Part shown: positions 52,357-61,682 of the stretch, piece by piece
Position numbering within the stretch: the first letter of the stretch is position 1
Layout of the letters: the number at the start of each line of letters is the position of its first letter
Source of the DNA: VXYK01 sp965221585
GTDB lineage: Bacteria > Actinomycetota > Acidimicrobiia > Acidimicrobiales > Aldehydirespiratoraceae
Reading direction: 5' to 3'
DNA length: 64,000 nt
NCBI GenBank assembly: GCA_965221585.1
Contig: OZ244898.1
Span: 1,736,001-1,800,000 of the forward strand
Position numbers and translations under genes: made by a program
Notes under the pieces: model-generated
Databases searched by the model: none
What the model was told of the DNA's origin: nothing
What the model saw: only the letters and a program-made list of their open reading frames with translations

Positions 52357-53463
52357 ATGAGCGTTGACCTGACGCCGCCCGCAACCGTCGTCGGCATTGA
52401 CGACGTGTGGCTCACAGAGGCTCTGCGTGCCAACGGAGCGCTGCCGCGCGGATCGACAGCGCATGTTGAGGCCGCCACCGCTCTCGGCGACGGATCGGGC
52501 TGGATGTGCGAGGTGGCAAGGCTCGACCTGCACATAACCGGGGATGCGGGCCGCGTCCCAGAGTCGGTGGTGATCAAGATCCCCGTCGACGACGCCGCGG
52601 TGCGCGAGATGCTTGCACCTGCGAGGCTCTACGAGCGCGAGGGCCGATTCTTCCAGCAAGCAGCCGCAGAACTCGGCGACCATGTCCCTGCCTGCTTCTT
52701 GGTGATGGAGGAGCCCGACGAGGGAATCCATGTGCTGCTGATCGAGCACTTCGAGGGCGGCCGCTTCGGGGACCAGCGAGCCGGTTGCAGCCCCGCCGAG
52801 GCCCAACAGGCGCTGAGGACCATGGCCCGGCTCCACGCCCGATTCTGGGAATCCCCCCAGCTCGACACCTTCGACTGGCTGCCCGCGATCAACTTCGAGG
52901 GCAACACGATGGGTCCAGACCTGTACCGCATGTCTATCGACGCGTTCCGCGACCGCTTCGGCCACCTGCTCGACCCGGCCAACCGCACGATCACCGACAC
53001 GGTCGCCGATCACGGCCTGCACCTGCTCGACACGCTCGCCGAACCACCGAACACGCTCATCCACTTCGACTTCCGTCTCGACAACCTCTACTTCAGCGAT
53101 CCCGGCACGGACGCACCACCGGTGCGGATGATCGACTTCCAGACTGTCAGCCGGGCCAACCCAGGCTACGACTTGGGCTACTTCCTGACCCAGAGCCTCG
53201 AACCGGAGGTACGGCGCGAGCACGAGGACGACCTGCTGGCCGCGTACATCGACGAGTTGGCGGCCTGTGGGGTTCGGGACTATTCGCTGGCCGACGCCCG
53301 CCGCCACTACCACCACGGCGCCCTGTACGCCTGGATCACACCAGTGTTCGTGATGGCCAATCTCGACATGTCCAACCCGCGGGCACTGGAAATGTGGACT
53401 GCGGTGGCGCGGCGCTGTCAGGCCGCTCAAAGCGAACTCGGCCTGGCCGCACTGCTCGCCTAG
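52357..53463 (+). CDS. APH/CHK-like phosphotransferase
   Basis: This 368-residue protein has an aminoglycoside-phosphotransferase fold. VVIKIPV holds the ATP-site Lys, HFDFRLDNLYF is the catalytic loop, and MIDFQTV contains the metal-binding Asp. The family includes ecdysteroid kinase-like and CHK enzymes that phosphorylate hydroxyls on steroids, sugars and antibiotics. GGAGACACGA precedes the ATG. Its position between two SDRs suggests a role in modifying a catabolic substrate rather than antibiotic resistance. Confidence 0.82.
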   Translation: MSVDLTPPATVVGIDDVWLTEALRANGALPRGSTAHVEAATALGDGSGWMCEVARLDLHITGDAGRVPESVVIKIPVDDAAVREMLAPARLYEREGRFFQQAAAELGDHVPACFLVMEEPDEGIHVLLIEHFEGGRFGDQRAGCSPAEAQQALRTMARLHARFWESPQLDTFDWLPAINFEGNTMGPDLYRMSIDAFRDRFGHLLDPANRTITDTVADHGLHLLDTLAEPPNTLIHFDFRLDNLYFSDPGTDAPPVRMIDFQTVSRANPGYDLGYFLTQSLEPEVRREHEDDLLAAYIDELAACGVRDYSLADARRHYHHGALYAWITPVFVMANLDMSNPRALEMWTAVARRCQAAQSELGLAALLA

Positions 53464-53532
53464 CCCTTACCCATACCGGCCGCGCCGCCGACGGTAGCCT
53501 GGCCGATCAACCAGACAACGAAGGAGCAAGCC

Positions 53533-54294
53533 ATGTACAGCGAGTTCGCCGACCAAGTGGTGGTTGTGACCGGCGCAACCCGGGGCCTGGGCCGAGCCGT
53601 AGCCGAGGGCTTCGCCCGCTGGGGTGCCCGCGTGGTGATCACGTCACGGTCCCAAGCCGACTGCGACGCCGCCGCCGATGAGATCGCAGCTGCTCACCCA
53701 ACGTCGGAGCCGGTTCCTATCGCCTGCGACATGAGCGACGACGCAGCCATCGTCGCTTGCTGCGAACGCGTCCACGCTGAGCTCGGCACGGTCTCGGCGC
53801 TCGTGAACAACGCTGCCTACAACCCCGGTCCCAGTTTCGAGCCTCTCACATTCGACGTCTACCACAAGGTGTTCGACACCAACTTCTGGGGGCCGGTGCG
53901 CATGAGCGAACTCATTATCCCCAAGATGGTCGAGGCCGGTTCGGGCAGCATCGTCAACATCACCACCATCGGCGCCTACCGGGGTGCTTTCCCGCTGTCG
54001 GTGTACGGCGCCAGCAAGGCCGCTCTGTTGAACTTCACCCAGTCGTCGGCGATGCAGCACGCTGCATCAGGGATCCGGATCAACGCAGTCAGCCCGGGCC
54101 CGTTCCGCACCCCGATGATGGACCAGATGAACGAAGCCATCCCGGGGTTCTACGACTTCGCGGCCGAGGGCAACTGGATGAAGCGGCTCGGCGACCCGCA
54201 CGAACTGGTCCCTGCCGTGCTGTACTTGGCCAGCAGCCACGCAGGTTACGTCACAGGCGAGGACCACATCGTCGCCGGCGGTTACTTCCGCTAG
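53533..54294 (+). CDS. SDR family oxidoreductase
   Basis: This 253-residue classical SDR has TGATRGLG at 13-20, VNNAA near 91, Ser in NITTIGA replaced by Thr-rich sequence, and YGASK with the catalytic Tyr and Lys. The usual SDR serine position (NxxS) is occupied by Thr, an acceptable but notable variant. AAGGAGCAAGCC precedes the ATG. It is the last gene of the LLM/SDR/kinase cluster. Confidence 0.88.
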   Translation: MYSEFADQVVVVTGATRGLGRAVAEGFARWGARVVITSRSQADCDAAADEIAAAHPTSEPVPIACDMSDDAAIVACCERVHAELGTVSALVNNAAYNPGPSFEPLTFDVYHKVFDTNFWGPVRMSELIIPKMVEAGSGSIVNITTIGAYRGAFPLSVYGASKAALLNFTQSSAMQHAASGIRINAVSPGPFRTPMMDQMNEAIPGFYDFAAEGNWMKRLGDPHELVPAVLYLASSHAGYVTGEDHIVAGGYFR

Positions 54295-54375
54295 CGCACC
54301 GTCCGGCGATCATCGATCAACTCGAAGCGGAGTTCAATGCCCGTACGCCAAATAGACGTACAGAGCAACTGAGAA

Positions 54376-54777
54376 TCACTCAGGGTTGGACGGGGTTGTG
54401 GGAGTCCAATCGAGGCGGGGGCGGTCGCCCCAGAGCCGTTCGAGCTGATAGAACTCGCGCTGGTCCGAACCGAACACGTGCACCACGAACGCTCCGTAGT
54501 CCATCAGCACCCACTCCCGCTCCTCTGAACCCTCGACCCGCAACGGAGCAGGACCCCCAGCCAGCTTGACCTCCTCCTCGATCGCATCCACAACAGCATG
54601 GACCTGACGAGGATTGGCAGCGCTGGTGATCACGAAGTGGTCAGTCACCGCGAGCACATCGCCCACATCGATGATCAAGGTGTCGATCGCCTTCTTGTCA
54701 TCGGCGACAACCGCGGCCAACCGCACCCACCTGAGATGGTCCCCCTCGTTCTGGTTCACGGAGGCGCTCTGGCTCAC
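54376..54777 (-). CDS. rsfS: Ribosomal silencing factor RsfS
   Basis: This 133-residue protein belongs to the DUF143 family. Conserved strands are TLIIDVGDVLAVTDHFVI, VEGSEEREWVLMDYGAFVVHVF and REFYQLERLWGD. It binds uL14 and blocks subunit joining in starvation. It starts at GTG overlapping the stop of the LytR_C protein gene (GTGA). Its link to nadD is common in bacteria. Confidence 0.92.
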   Translation of the reverse strand: MSQSASVNQNEGDHLRWVRLAAVVADDKKAIDTLIIDVGDVLAVTDHFVITSAANPRQVHAVVDAIEEEVKLAGGPAPLRVEGSEEREWVLMDYGAFVVHVFGSDQREFYQLERLWGDRPRLDWTPTTPSNPE

Positions 54778-56048
54778 GAACCGACCCAGTCCAGACCGAC
54801 GGTGACAGTCAAGTCAGCAGGCCGGTTCAAGTCCTCGACAAATTGTGCAGACACTCCCAACGCATCAGCCAGGGCGACCGCGTCCTGCTGGTGCTCAGCG
54901 AGGTGATAGGCCACGGTCGTGTCTGCCACCCCGAACGCCGGAGCATTGCCGAGGACGGTGACCTCGGCGCCCGCGTCAACGAGCAGCGGCAGCATCTGGT
55001 CGCCCACACCGGTACCGGTGCCGTCGAGCAGGCTCACCGACGGGCGCGCCCCGAGATGCGAACCGATCGGCAGCGGCACCATCTCACGCGCCAGGATCTT
55101 CAGCTGCTCGCGCTGCTCGTCGGTCTGGGCATAGAACGGTGGGTCGTCGCCCCCGAACGACACCGCCACCAGCTCCATCACCTCCAAGCGTCGGGAGCCG
55201 GCACCCAACGAGCGCAGGTACGTCGGCAAGCCGTCCTCGAACGGCAGCGTGGCTGCCATGAGGTCATCGGCGGCGCCGACACGGGAGAGCCACACCTCCC
55301 ACAGCTCGACCTGACGCTGCGTGCGGTTCGAGTCGAACTCGCCGGGGTTGAGCCACCCATAGATCTCCGCGGCCTCAGCCCCGCTCAACTGGTGGACACC
55401 CGCCCGGTGCTCCGTGGTCACCAACCCCTCCGCATCGACGGTGACAAGGTCGTCGTTGAGCACCACAGGAAGCGGCTCAACCAGGCGCAACCAGCCGCCC
55501 AACTCCGAGGTGGTGATCTCCAAGGTCTCCCTGAACCCGAACCCGAACAGATCGCCCACCACCCTGCCAAGGCCGTCGATCCCCGACGTCTCATAGAGTT
55601 CACGAACGAACACCGCATCTGCAGGATCAGCGGTGGGCTCGAGGAGCGAATCGGCGCTGATCAGCACCGCGGTTCCGCCCTGCTCCAACACGGTCTGAGC
55701 GAGGACCGTGATCCCAACCAGGTGGCCGCCGTCGCTGAGATGGGCGATCAACATCGTCGGTGTGGGATTGACGAAGGCTTGGTAGCCAGGTGCTGTCGGG
55801 TCGGTGATGGTCTCGATCCGCTCACCGTCATTGGAGTCGAGCACGAGTCTGGTTCCGTCCCGCCACACCGCGAACACCAGAGCCGCGGCGCCGACAACCA
55901 ACAAAGGGAACACCAGACCCCAGAAGGGGTGCGGACTCGGCGCCGGCCGTTTGCCTCTGGTCCGAACTGTGGGGATTTGATCCGGTTGGTCGGGCGCTTG
56001 TTCGCGCAGTCGCGGTTCAGGGTCCGCGGTCCTGGTGGCCGAGTTCAC
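54774..56048 (-). CDS. Membrane protein with degenerate LCP-like and LytR_C domains
   Basis: The protein has about 424 residues. There is one N-terminal membrane helix (FWGLVFPLLVVGAAALVFAV). The middle region (NPTPTMLIAHLSDGGHLVGI) follows the LytR-CpsA-Psr layout but lacks the family's catalytic arginines and metal-binding aspartates. The last 80 residues form a LytR_C domain (VSLLDGTGTGVGDQMLPLL). It sits where other actinobacteria encode an LCP ligase between nadD and rsfS. Loss of the catalytic site suggests a non-enzymatic role. GTG 56048 overlaps the nadD stop (GTGA). Confidence 0.8.
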   Translation of the reverse strand: MNSATRTADPEPRLREQAPDQPDQIPTVRTRGKRPAPSPHPFWGLVFPLLVVGAAALVFAVWRDGTRLVLDSNDGERIETITDPTAPGYQAFVNPTPTMLIAHLSDGGHLVGITVLAQTVLEQGGTAVLISADSLLEPTADPADAVFVRELYETSGIDGLGRVVGDLFGFGFRETLEITTSELGGWLRLVEPLPVVLNDDLVTVDAEGLVTTEHRAGVHQLSGAEAAEIYGWLNPGEFDSNRTQRQVELWEVWLSRVGAADDLMAATLPFEDGLPTYLRSLGAGSRRLEVMELVAVSFGGDDPPFYAQTDEQREQLKILAREMVPLPIGSHLGARPSVSLLDGTGTGVGDQMLPLLVDAGAEVTVLGNAPAFGVADTTVAYHLAEHQQDAVALADALGVSAQFVEDLNRPADLTVTVGLDWVGS

Positions 56049-56665
56049 CGAGCGCTCCCGTACAGCCCATTGGACCTCACATATTCGACCACCCGGGGCG
56101 GAACGAGAGCCTGAACCGGCCGGCCGCTGCGGAACCGGTTGCGAATGTCCGTGGAGGAGATCTCCAGGGCAGGCACCTCGACCACGATGTGCTCCCATCC
56201 CTCGGGAGGACGGCCGCGAGCGTTACCGCCACGTTCCGCGACGACCGTCGTCGCCAGGCGCTGAACCTCCTCGGGACGCTCCCAGGTATCAAGGCTCGCA
56301 GCGATGTCGGAACCCACGACAACAAACAGTTCCGCGCCGCCGGTCTCCGATTCCAGGGCCGCGAGCGTGTCGGCGGTGTAGGTCTCCCCACCACGCCGAA
56401 TCTCCTGATCACTCGCCTCAAGCACGGTCGCGCCGACCGTCGCGTTCGCCGCCGACACAGCCGCCTGGACCATCTCGAAGCGGGACGCTGCAGGCGTCAC
56501 CGAGTTGAAGACGGTCTTCTGCCAGGGATCATTGGCCACGACCAGCAGCATCCGGTCGAGTTCGAGCTGATGCCGCACCTCCAATGCGATCGCCAGATGA
56601 CCGAAATGAATCGGGTCGAACGTTCCGCCAAAGACCCCGATTCGTTGCGGTGTATCCTGCTCCAC
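56045..56665 (-). CDS. nadD: Nicotinate-nucleotide adenylyltransferase
   Basis: This protein of about 206 residues has the nucleotidyltransferase motif GVFGGTFDPIHFGH and the late ISSTDIR motif. It adenylates nicotinate mononucleotide for NAD synthesis. GTG 56665 is preferred because NadD starts a few residues before GVFGG; GTG 56689 in the same frame is an alternative. It overlaps the LytR_C gene by four bases. Confidence 0.9.
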   Translation of the reverse strand: MEQDTPQRIGVFGGTFDPIHFGHLAIALEVRHQLELDRMLLVVANDPWQKTVFNSVTPAASRFEMVQAAVSAANATVGATVLEASDQEIRRGGETYTADTLAALESETGGAELFVVVGSDIAASLDTWERPEEVQRLATTVVAERGGNARGRPPEGWEHIVVEVPALEISSTDIRNRFRSGRPVQALVPPRVVEYVRSNGLYGSAR

Positions 56666-56930
56666 GGCCCAGAGTCTAGGGTCGTGCACCCACCGACCGT
56701 AGTCGGCACCAAAAACTGCCGTCCGCGACCGACGTGACAGAAGTCATACCAGTACCTCGTGACATCTCGGCCTGAATGGTGTCTAATAGCGTACGGCTAG
56801 GCCCGGAAAGCGGCGCGGATTCAACAAGATCCCGAGCAGACGGTACCTCAGCCCGCCCCAATACAACCCCCAGGCCCCCGGCCTGCACGACCGGGAAAGG
56901 CGCGTGCGCCGATCCCATCGAGTGAGATTC

Positions 56931-57770
56931 ATGAGTGATTCCGTAGGACAATATCTAAACGAAATAGGCGCAGTAGGTCTGCTGAACGCGCAAGAAGAGC
57001 GTCAACTCTCCCAGATCATCGAAAAAGGCACCGAAGCCCAGGCCCGCAAAGACGACGGCGAGACCGGCGTGGAACTCGACCGGGCCATCCGCAAGGCAGC
57101 TGCTGCGAAAGACCGCTTCATCCGGGCGAACCTCCGCCTCGTCGTGAGCGTCGCTCGACGCTATCCACTGCCCCCCGGCATGGAACTGCTCGACCTGATC
57201 CAGGAAGGCAATCTCGGCCTCGAGCACGCAGTCGACAAATTCGACTGGCGCAAGGGCTTCAAGTTCTCCACTTACGCCACCTTCTGGATCCGTCAGGCGA
57301 TCGGCCGTGCGCTCGACCAGAAGGCGAGCCTGGTCCGCCTTCCCGGTGACCGCTCCGCAAGCCTGCGTGCTGCGCTGCGGGCAGTCTCAGGCGACGGCGA
57401 CGAACTCGACGACGAGCACGCCCGGCTTCATCGGCTGACCACCCCCACCAGCCTCGATCGCACCATCGGCGACGACGACTCCAACGAACTCGTCGATCTG
57501 CTCCCCGACTCGAATCCCGGCCCCGAGGTCGAGGTCATGGCCAAAGCCGAAGAGGAGATGGTGACCGGCCTGCTCGACATTCTCGATGAACGGGCAAAGT
57601 ACGCCGTCGAGCAACGATTCGGCCTCGGCGACGGGCGCAAGCGCTCGTACCGCGAGGTCGGTGAGGACCTCGGCGTCACCGCTGAAGCTGCCCGTCGCCT
57701 CGTCAAACGGGCCATCAACTCCGTTCGGGAACACGCCGCGAATAGTGTGGACGCGGTGGGCGTGGCGTAG
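56931..57770 (+). CDS. RNA polymerase sigma-70 family factor (RpoD-like)
   Basis: This 279-residue factor has region 1.2 (DSVGQYLNEIGAVGLL), region 2 (RLVVSVARRYPLPPGMELLD, LIQEGNLGLEHAVDKFDW, FSTYATFWIRQAIGRALDQ), region 3, and region 4 (RSYREVGEDLGVTAEAARRL). It lacks the long acidic region 1.1 of housekeeping RpoD, so it is probably a group 2 sigma. ATG 56931 is the start that gives the region 1.2 N-terminus. Confidence 0.92.
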   Translation: MSDSVGQYLNEIGAVGLLNAQEERQLSQIIEKGTEAQARKDDGETGVELDRAIRKAAAAKDRFIRANLRLVVSVARRYPLPPGMELLDLIQEGNLGLEHAVDKFDWRKGFKFSTYATFWIRQAIGRALDQKASLVRLPGDRSASLRAALRAVSGDGDELDDEHARLHRLTTPTSLDRTIGDDDSNELVDLLPDSNPGPEVEVMAKAEEEMVTGLLDILDERAKYAVEQRFGLGDGRKRSYREVGEDLGVTAEAARRLVKRAINSVREHAANSVDAVGVA

Positions 57771-57908
57771 TATCCTGTCTGAACAACCCAACAACCCACT
57801 GGGGCTCTCGCCGCTCGGCGGGGGTCCCGGTTGCGTTTTTGCGCCGTTGTTGTCGCGATGTCGCGAAATTAGTTGGAACCTTCTGTCCCGCCAAAGCAGA
57901 CTTGTCAG
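57771..57908 (+). other. Leader of DAHP synthase with tandem TCGCGA sites
   Basis: TCGCGA occurs twice, at 57853-57858 and 57861-57866, separated by TG, so the pair is both a direct and an inverted repeat. It lies 43 bp before the DAHP synthase GTG. An ATG overlapping the first copy opens a four-codon frame. TAGTAT at 57768-57773 is a possible -10. A weak hairpin near 57812-57828 is followed later by TTTTT. Confidence 0.4.
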
Positions 57909-59273
57909 GTGAGCAACGACTGGAACCCCGGCAGTTGGCGGAACTTCCCCGCCAAGCATCAACCGTCATGGCCTGACGACACCGAACTCGAACAAGTCCA
58001 AAAGATCCTCGCCGACCAGCCACCCCTGGTCTTCGCGGGCGAGGCCCGCAATCTCATGGGCCAACTCGCCAAGGTCGCCGAGGGCAACGCTTTCCTGCTC
58101 CAGGCCGGAGACTGCGCCGAGTCCTTCGACAGCTCGACCGACTCGATCCGCGACAGGCTCAGGGTCATCCTGCAGATGGCGATCGTGCTCACCTACTCCG
58201 GCGGCACACCCCTCGTGAAGGTCGGACGCATTGCGGGACAGTTCGCCAAACCGCGCTCCAACCCGACCGAAACACAGGGCGAGACCGAACTGCCGTCATT
58301 CCTCGGCCAGATCGTCAACGATGTGGGATTCACCTCCGACGACCGGCGCCCGGACCCGCAGCGCCTGCTCACCGCCTACCACCGGGCCGCCGCCACGCTC
58401 AACCTCCTGCGCGCCTTCACACGCGGCGGATACGCAGACCTGCACCAGGTGTCGAGCTGGAACCGAGACTTCGTCGCCTCCTCCCCCGCCGGCGAACGCT
58501 ACGCCCGAATGGCCGACGAGATTGACCGCGCCCTGCGCTTCATGGCCGCCTGCGGGCTCGACTCCACCACCGTCCCAGCCCTCCACGAAGTCGACTTCTA
58601 CACCAGCCACGAAGCGCTGCTGCTCAACTACGAGGAGGCGCTGACGCGGCGCGACTCGCTCACCGGCGACTGGTACGACTGCTCCGCGCACATGCTCTGG
58701 GTCGGTGAACGAACCCGCGAGCTCGACGGTGCCCATGTGGAGTTCCTGCGCGGCGTACAAAACCCGTTGGGATGCAAGATCGGGCCCACCGCCACAACCG
58801 ACGAAGTCCTGGGGATCTGCGAAGCCCTGAACCCCGACCGCGCCCCCGGCAGACTCACCCTGATCAGCCGCATGGGCGCCGACAAGATCGCTGACGGTCT
58901 GCCCGCGTTGCTCGCGGCGGTGCGCGACGCCGGTCATCCCGTCGTCTGGGCCTGCGACCCGATGCACGGCAACACCTACACGTCTGAAGGTGGCCGCAAG
59001 ACTCGCCACTTCGACGATGTGCTCAGCGAGATCGTCAGCTTCTTCGCGGCTCACAGATCCGAGGGGACCCATCCCGGAGGAGTCCACGTCGAATTGACAG
59101 GCGACCCGGTCACCGAGTGCCTCGGCGGATCCGACGAGCTCGTCGACCAGGACCTCGACCGGGCCTACGAAACCATGTGCGACCCCCGGCTGAACGGCCG
59201 CCAGTCGGTCGATCTGGCGTTCCGAGTGGCCGAACTGCTGCAGTCCGACGTCACACCCGGGCTGGGGTACTAG
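57909..59273 (+). CDS. Class II 3-deoxy-7-phosphoheptulonate synthase (DAHP synthase)
   Basis: This 454-residue enzyme opens the shikimate pathway by condensing PEP with erythrose 4-phosphate. Metal and substrate residues are recognisable: Cys69 in QAGDCAESF, CDPMHGNT with a metal His, and VELTGDPVTECLGG with Glu and Cys. The start at GTG 57909 follows GTCAG. Class II DAHP synthases are typical of actinobacteria and plants. The preceding leader may hold regulation. Confidence 0.93.
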   Translation: MSNDWNPGSWRNFPAKHQPSWPDDTELEQVQKILADQPPLVFAGEARNLMGQLAKVAEGNAFLLQAGDCAESFDSSTDSIRDRLRVILQMAIVLTYSGGTPLVKVGRIAGQFAKPRSNPTETQGETELPSFLGQIVNDVGFTSDDRRPDPQRLLTAYHRAAATLNLLRAFTRGGYADLHQVSSWNRDFVASSPAGERYARMADEIDRALRFMAACGLDSTTVPALHEVDFYTSHEALLLNYEEALTRRDSLTGDWYDCSAHMLWVGERTRELDGAHVEFLRGVQNPLGCKIGPTATTDEVLGICEALNPDRAPGRLTLISRMGADKIADGLPALLAAVRDAGHPVVWACDPMHGNTYTSEGGRKTRHFDDVLSEIVSFFAAHRSEGTHPGGVHVELTGDPVTECLGGSDELVDQDLDRAYETMCDPRLNGRQSVDLAFRVAELLQSDVTPGLGY

Positions 59274-59283
59274 ATCTTCCGCT

Positions 59284-60783
59284 CTAGACGAGGTTCTCCA
59301 CGAAACCCTCGAGTTGGCGCAGGTTCCTCACCTCGAAGGCGCCGTCACAGTGCTGGGCGTACTCGCCGACGATTGAATCGCCGGTGTCCCAGTAGCTGCG
59401 CGGCTCCGGATTCAACCAGTAGACGTGACGGGCCTTGTCCTGCATCTCCTTGACGATCCAGCTCTCCGCCGCGTGGTAGTTGTTGCGGGCGTCGCCGAGG
59501 ATCATTATCGACGTGCGCGGCCCGATGTCTTTGCCGTACTTCTGCCAGAACACACCGAACGCGTGGCCGTAGTCGGAATGCCCGTCGACCCAGACCACGT
59601 CGGCTTCGGTGTTGACCCGATGAACCGCCTCGTTGATGTCCTCGACGCCCTCGAAATACGAGGTCACCTCGTCGAGCCCGTCGATGAACACGAATGAGCG
59701 GACCTTGGAGAACTGCCCGGAGATGGCGTAGACGAGGTGCAGCGTGAAACGGGCGAACGCAGCAACCGAACCGGAGATGTCGGCGACAACGAAGATCTCA
59801 GGCTTGTGTGGATTCGGGTTGCGGAACTTCGGCTCGACCGGGACCCCGCCATAGCTCAACGAGGCGCGGACCGTACGCCGGAAATCGAGGGGGCCCCTCC
59901 GCCCGTGTCTGCGCTTACGCTGCAGACGCGCCGCCAACTTGCGGGTCAACGGGTAGATCGCCTTGCGCAGGTTCGCCATCTCCTCGCGCGAGGCGTGCAT
60001 GAAATCGACGTCCTCGGGCAGGGGCTTGCGCAGCGTCTTGGCCATCGCCTCAACGCCGCGGTCGGCCACCAACCGCCTCCGGATCTCAGCCTCTATCTCC
60101 TTTTGCAGCTGATCGATCCGCTGGCTGTACTCGTCGCGCCAGAGCCGCTGGTCGAACTCTGAGAACTCCCCCTCAGTCTCCTGAGCCTGCTGCAGCAGAC
60201 GCTCCAGGACTCCGTCGAGGTCGAGGTTGCGCAGCGTCCGGTAAAGGTAGTACGTGCCCCCAACCGGTCTGCCCGGCTCCATTCCCGCGAACCGACGCAC
60301 AGCCTGGCGGGCGACACCCTTCATCATCTGCGCGTCGCCGCGCATCAATGACTGGAACAGCATCTCGGCGAGTTCCTCGGGGCTCAGGTTCTCACCCGCA
60401 CCACCGCCTCCCTGCTGGTCTCCGAGCTGATCCCCGTCGAGTTCGTCGTCCTCCAGCTCGCCGAGTTCGTCGTCTTCAGCAATGGCGTACTCCCTGCCGC
60501 GCAGGGAGAAATACACCTCGAACACCGTCTCGAAGGCTTTCCAGTGGTTGTAGTGCTTCACCAGAGTGGCACCCAGCGCGTACTTGAAGGACTCGCGGTC
60601 GCCGATCGGCACATGCTTCACCGCCTCGAGCGCGTCGAGGTTCTCGGTGAGGCTCACCGGCAAACCTGCGGCGCGCAGTTCGATGATGAAACCGTTGAGC
60701 AGCTCCAGAATTGCGTCACCCAACTCCAGAGGAACCGCCTCAGCACCGACGCCGTTTCCTTCAGAGGTGCTGATCGCGGTCAT
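59284..60783 (-). CDS. CoxE-like VWA domain protein
   Basis: This 499-residue protein has a long N-terminal helical region with acidic low-complexity stretches (EDDELGELEDDELDGDQ) and a C-terminal VWA domain with the MIDAS motif DISGS in VVADISGSVAAF. The end (WLNPEPRSYWDTGDS) is characteristic of CoxE. Such proteins pair with a MoxR ATPase to insert or activate metal cofactors of CO-dehydrogenase-like or other enzymes. It lies seven bases downstream of the MoxR gene; no CO dehydrogenase gene is in the window. Confidence 0.88.
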   Translation of the reverse strand: MTAISTSEGNGVGAEAVPLELGDAILELLNGFIIELRAAGLPVSLTENLDALEAVKHVPIGDRESFKYALGATLVKHYNHWKAFETVFEVYFSLRGREYAIAEDDELGELEDDELDGDQLGDQQGGGGAGENLSPEELAEMLFQSLMRGDAQMMKGVARQAVRRFAGMEPGRPVGGTYYLYRTLRNLDLDGVLERLLQQAQETEGEFSEFDQRLWRDEYSQRIDQLQKEIEAEIRRRLVADRGVEAMAKTLRKPLPEDVDFMHASREEMANLRKAIYPLTRKLAARLQRKRRHGRRGPLDFRRTVRASLSYGGVPVEPKFRNPNPHKPEIFVVADISGSVAAFARFTLHLVYAISGQFSKVRSFVFIDGLDEVTSYFEGVEDINEAVHRVNTEADVVWVDGHSDYGHAFGVFWQKYGKDIGPRTSIMILGDARNNYHAAESWIVKEMQDKARHVYWLNPEPRSYWDTGDSIVGEYAQHCDGAFEVRNLRQLEGFVENLV

Positions 60784-60790
60784 CGCAGGA

Positions 60791-61672
60791 TCAAACGCTC
60801 ACACCGTCGGCGGTCACCAGTTCCTTGGCGACCTTCTTGATGTCGCTCTGGTACTTCAGCAGGATGTTGAGCGTGTCGCTCGCCGTCTGCTCGGTGACCT
60901 TCTCAACCCCGAGCAGCACCAGCGTCCTGGCCCAGTCGATCGTCTCAGACACCGACGGCGCCTTCTTCAACTCGATCTGGCGGATCGATCGAACCACCCG
61001 GGCGACCTGATCAGCCAGATTCTCGGTTATGTCCGGAACCTTGGTGAGCACGATCTCCTTCTCTCGTTCAAGGTCGGGATAGTCGACATGGAGGTACAGA
61101 CAACGCCGTTTCAGAGCCTCGGAAAGCTCACGGGTGTTGTTGGAGGTCAGGAACACCAACGGAATCTGGGAGGCTTCGATAGTGCCGAGTTCCGGGATCG
61201 AGACCTGATAGTCCGAGAGGATCTCGAGCAGCAGAGCCTCCGTCTCCACCTCGACACGGTCGACCTCGTCGATCAGCAGCACGACCGGATCGGTCGCGCT
61301 GATCGCCTCGAGCAGCGGCCGGGTCAACAGGAACTCGTCGGAGAAGATGTCGTCGGAGAGGCCGGCCCAGTCGTGCCCCTCGCTTCCGTCGCTCTGAATC
61401 CTCAGGAGCTGCTTCTTGTAGTTCCACTCGTACAGCGCCTTGGCCTCGTCGAGCCCCTCGTAACACTGCAGGCGGATCAGCCGGTTCCCCAGCACCTCCG
61501 AAACACTCTTCGCAAGCTGGGTCTTGCCGGTACCTGCAGGTCCCTCAACCAGAACCGGCTTCTGCAGCCGGTCGGCCAGGAAGACCACACCGGCGATGCC
61601 CTCGTCGGACAGGTAGTCGACCCGCTGCAGGCCGTCCTTGAGAGAGGCGACATCCTTGAAACGAAATGACAT
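60791..61672 (-). CDS. MoxR/CoxD-like AAA+ ATPase
   Basis: This 293-residue AAA+ ATPase has Walker A EGPAGTGKT at 43-51, Walker B VVLLIDEVDR near 137, and sensor I region VFLTSNNTRELSEALKRRC with arginine finger. MoxR ATPases remodel or mature partner proteins with VWA cofactors. The CoxE gene follows seven bases downstream, so the pair forms one operon. Confidence 0.92.
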   Translation of the reverse strand: MSFRFKDVASLKDGLQRVDYLSDEGIAGVVFLADRLQKPVLVEGPAGTGKTQLAKSVSEVLGNRLIRLQCYEGLDEAKALYEWNYKKQLLRIQSDGSEGHDWAGLSDDIFSDEFLLTRPLLEAISATDPVVLLIDEVDRVEVETEALLLEILSDYQVSIPELGTIEASQIPLVFLTSNNTRELSEALKRRCLYLHVDYPDLEREKEIVLTKVPDITENLADQVARVVRSIRQIELKKAPSVSETIDWARTLVLLGVEKVTEQTASDTLNILLKYQSDIKKVAKELVTADGVSV

Positions 61673-61682
61673 AGAGAATCAA

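Noticed and set aside
54290..54385. Small inverted repeat (CTGAG/CTCAG) at the end of rsfS as terminator
   Set aside because: The stem is only five base pairs and has no T-run on either strand.
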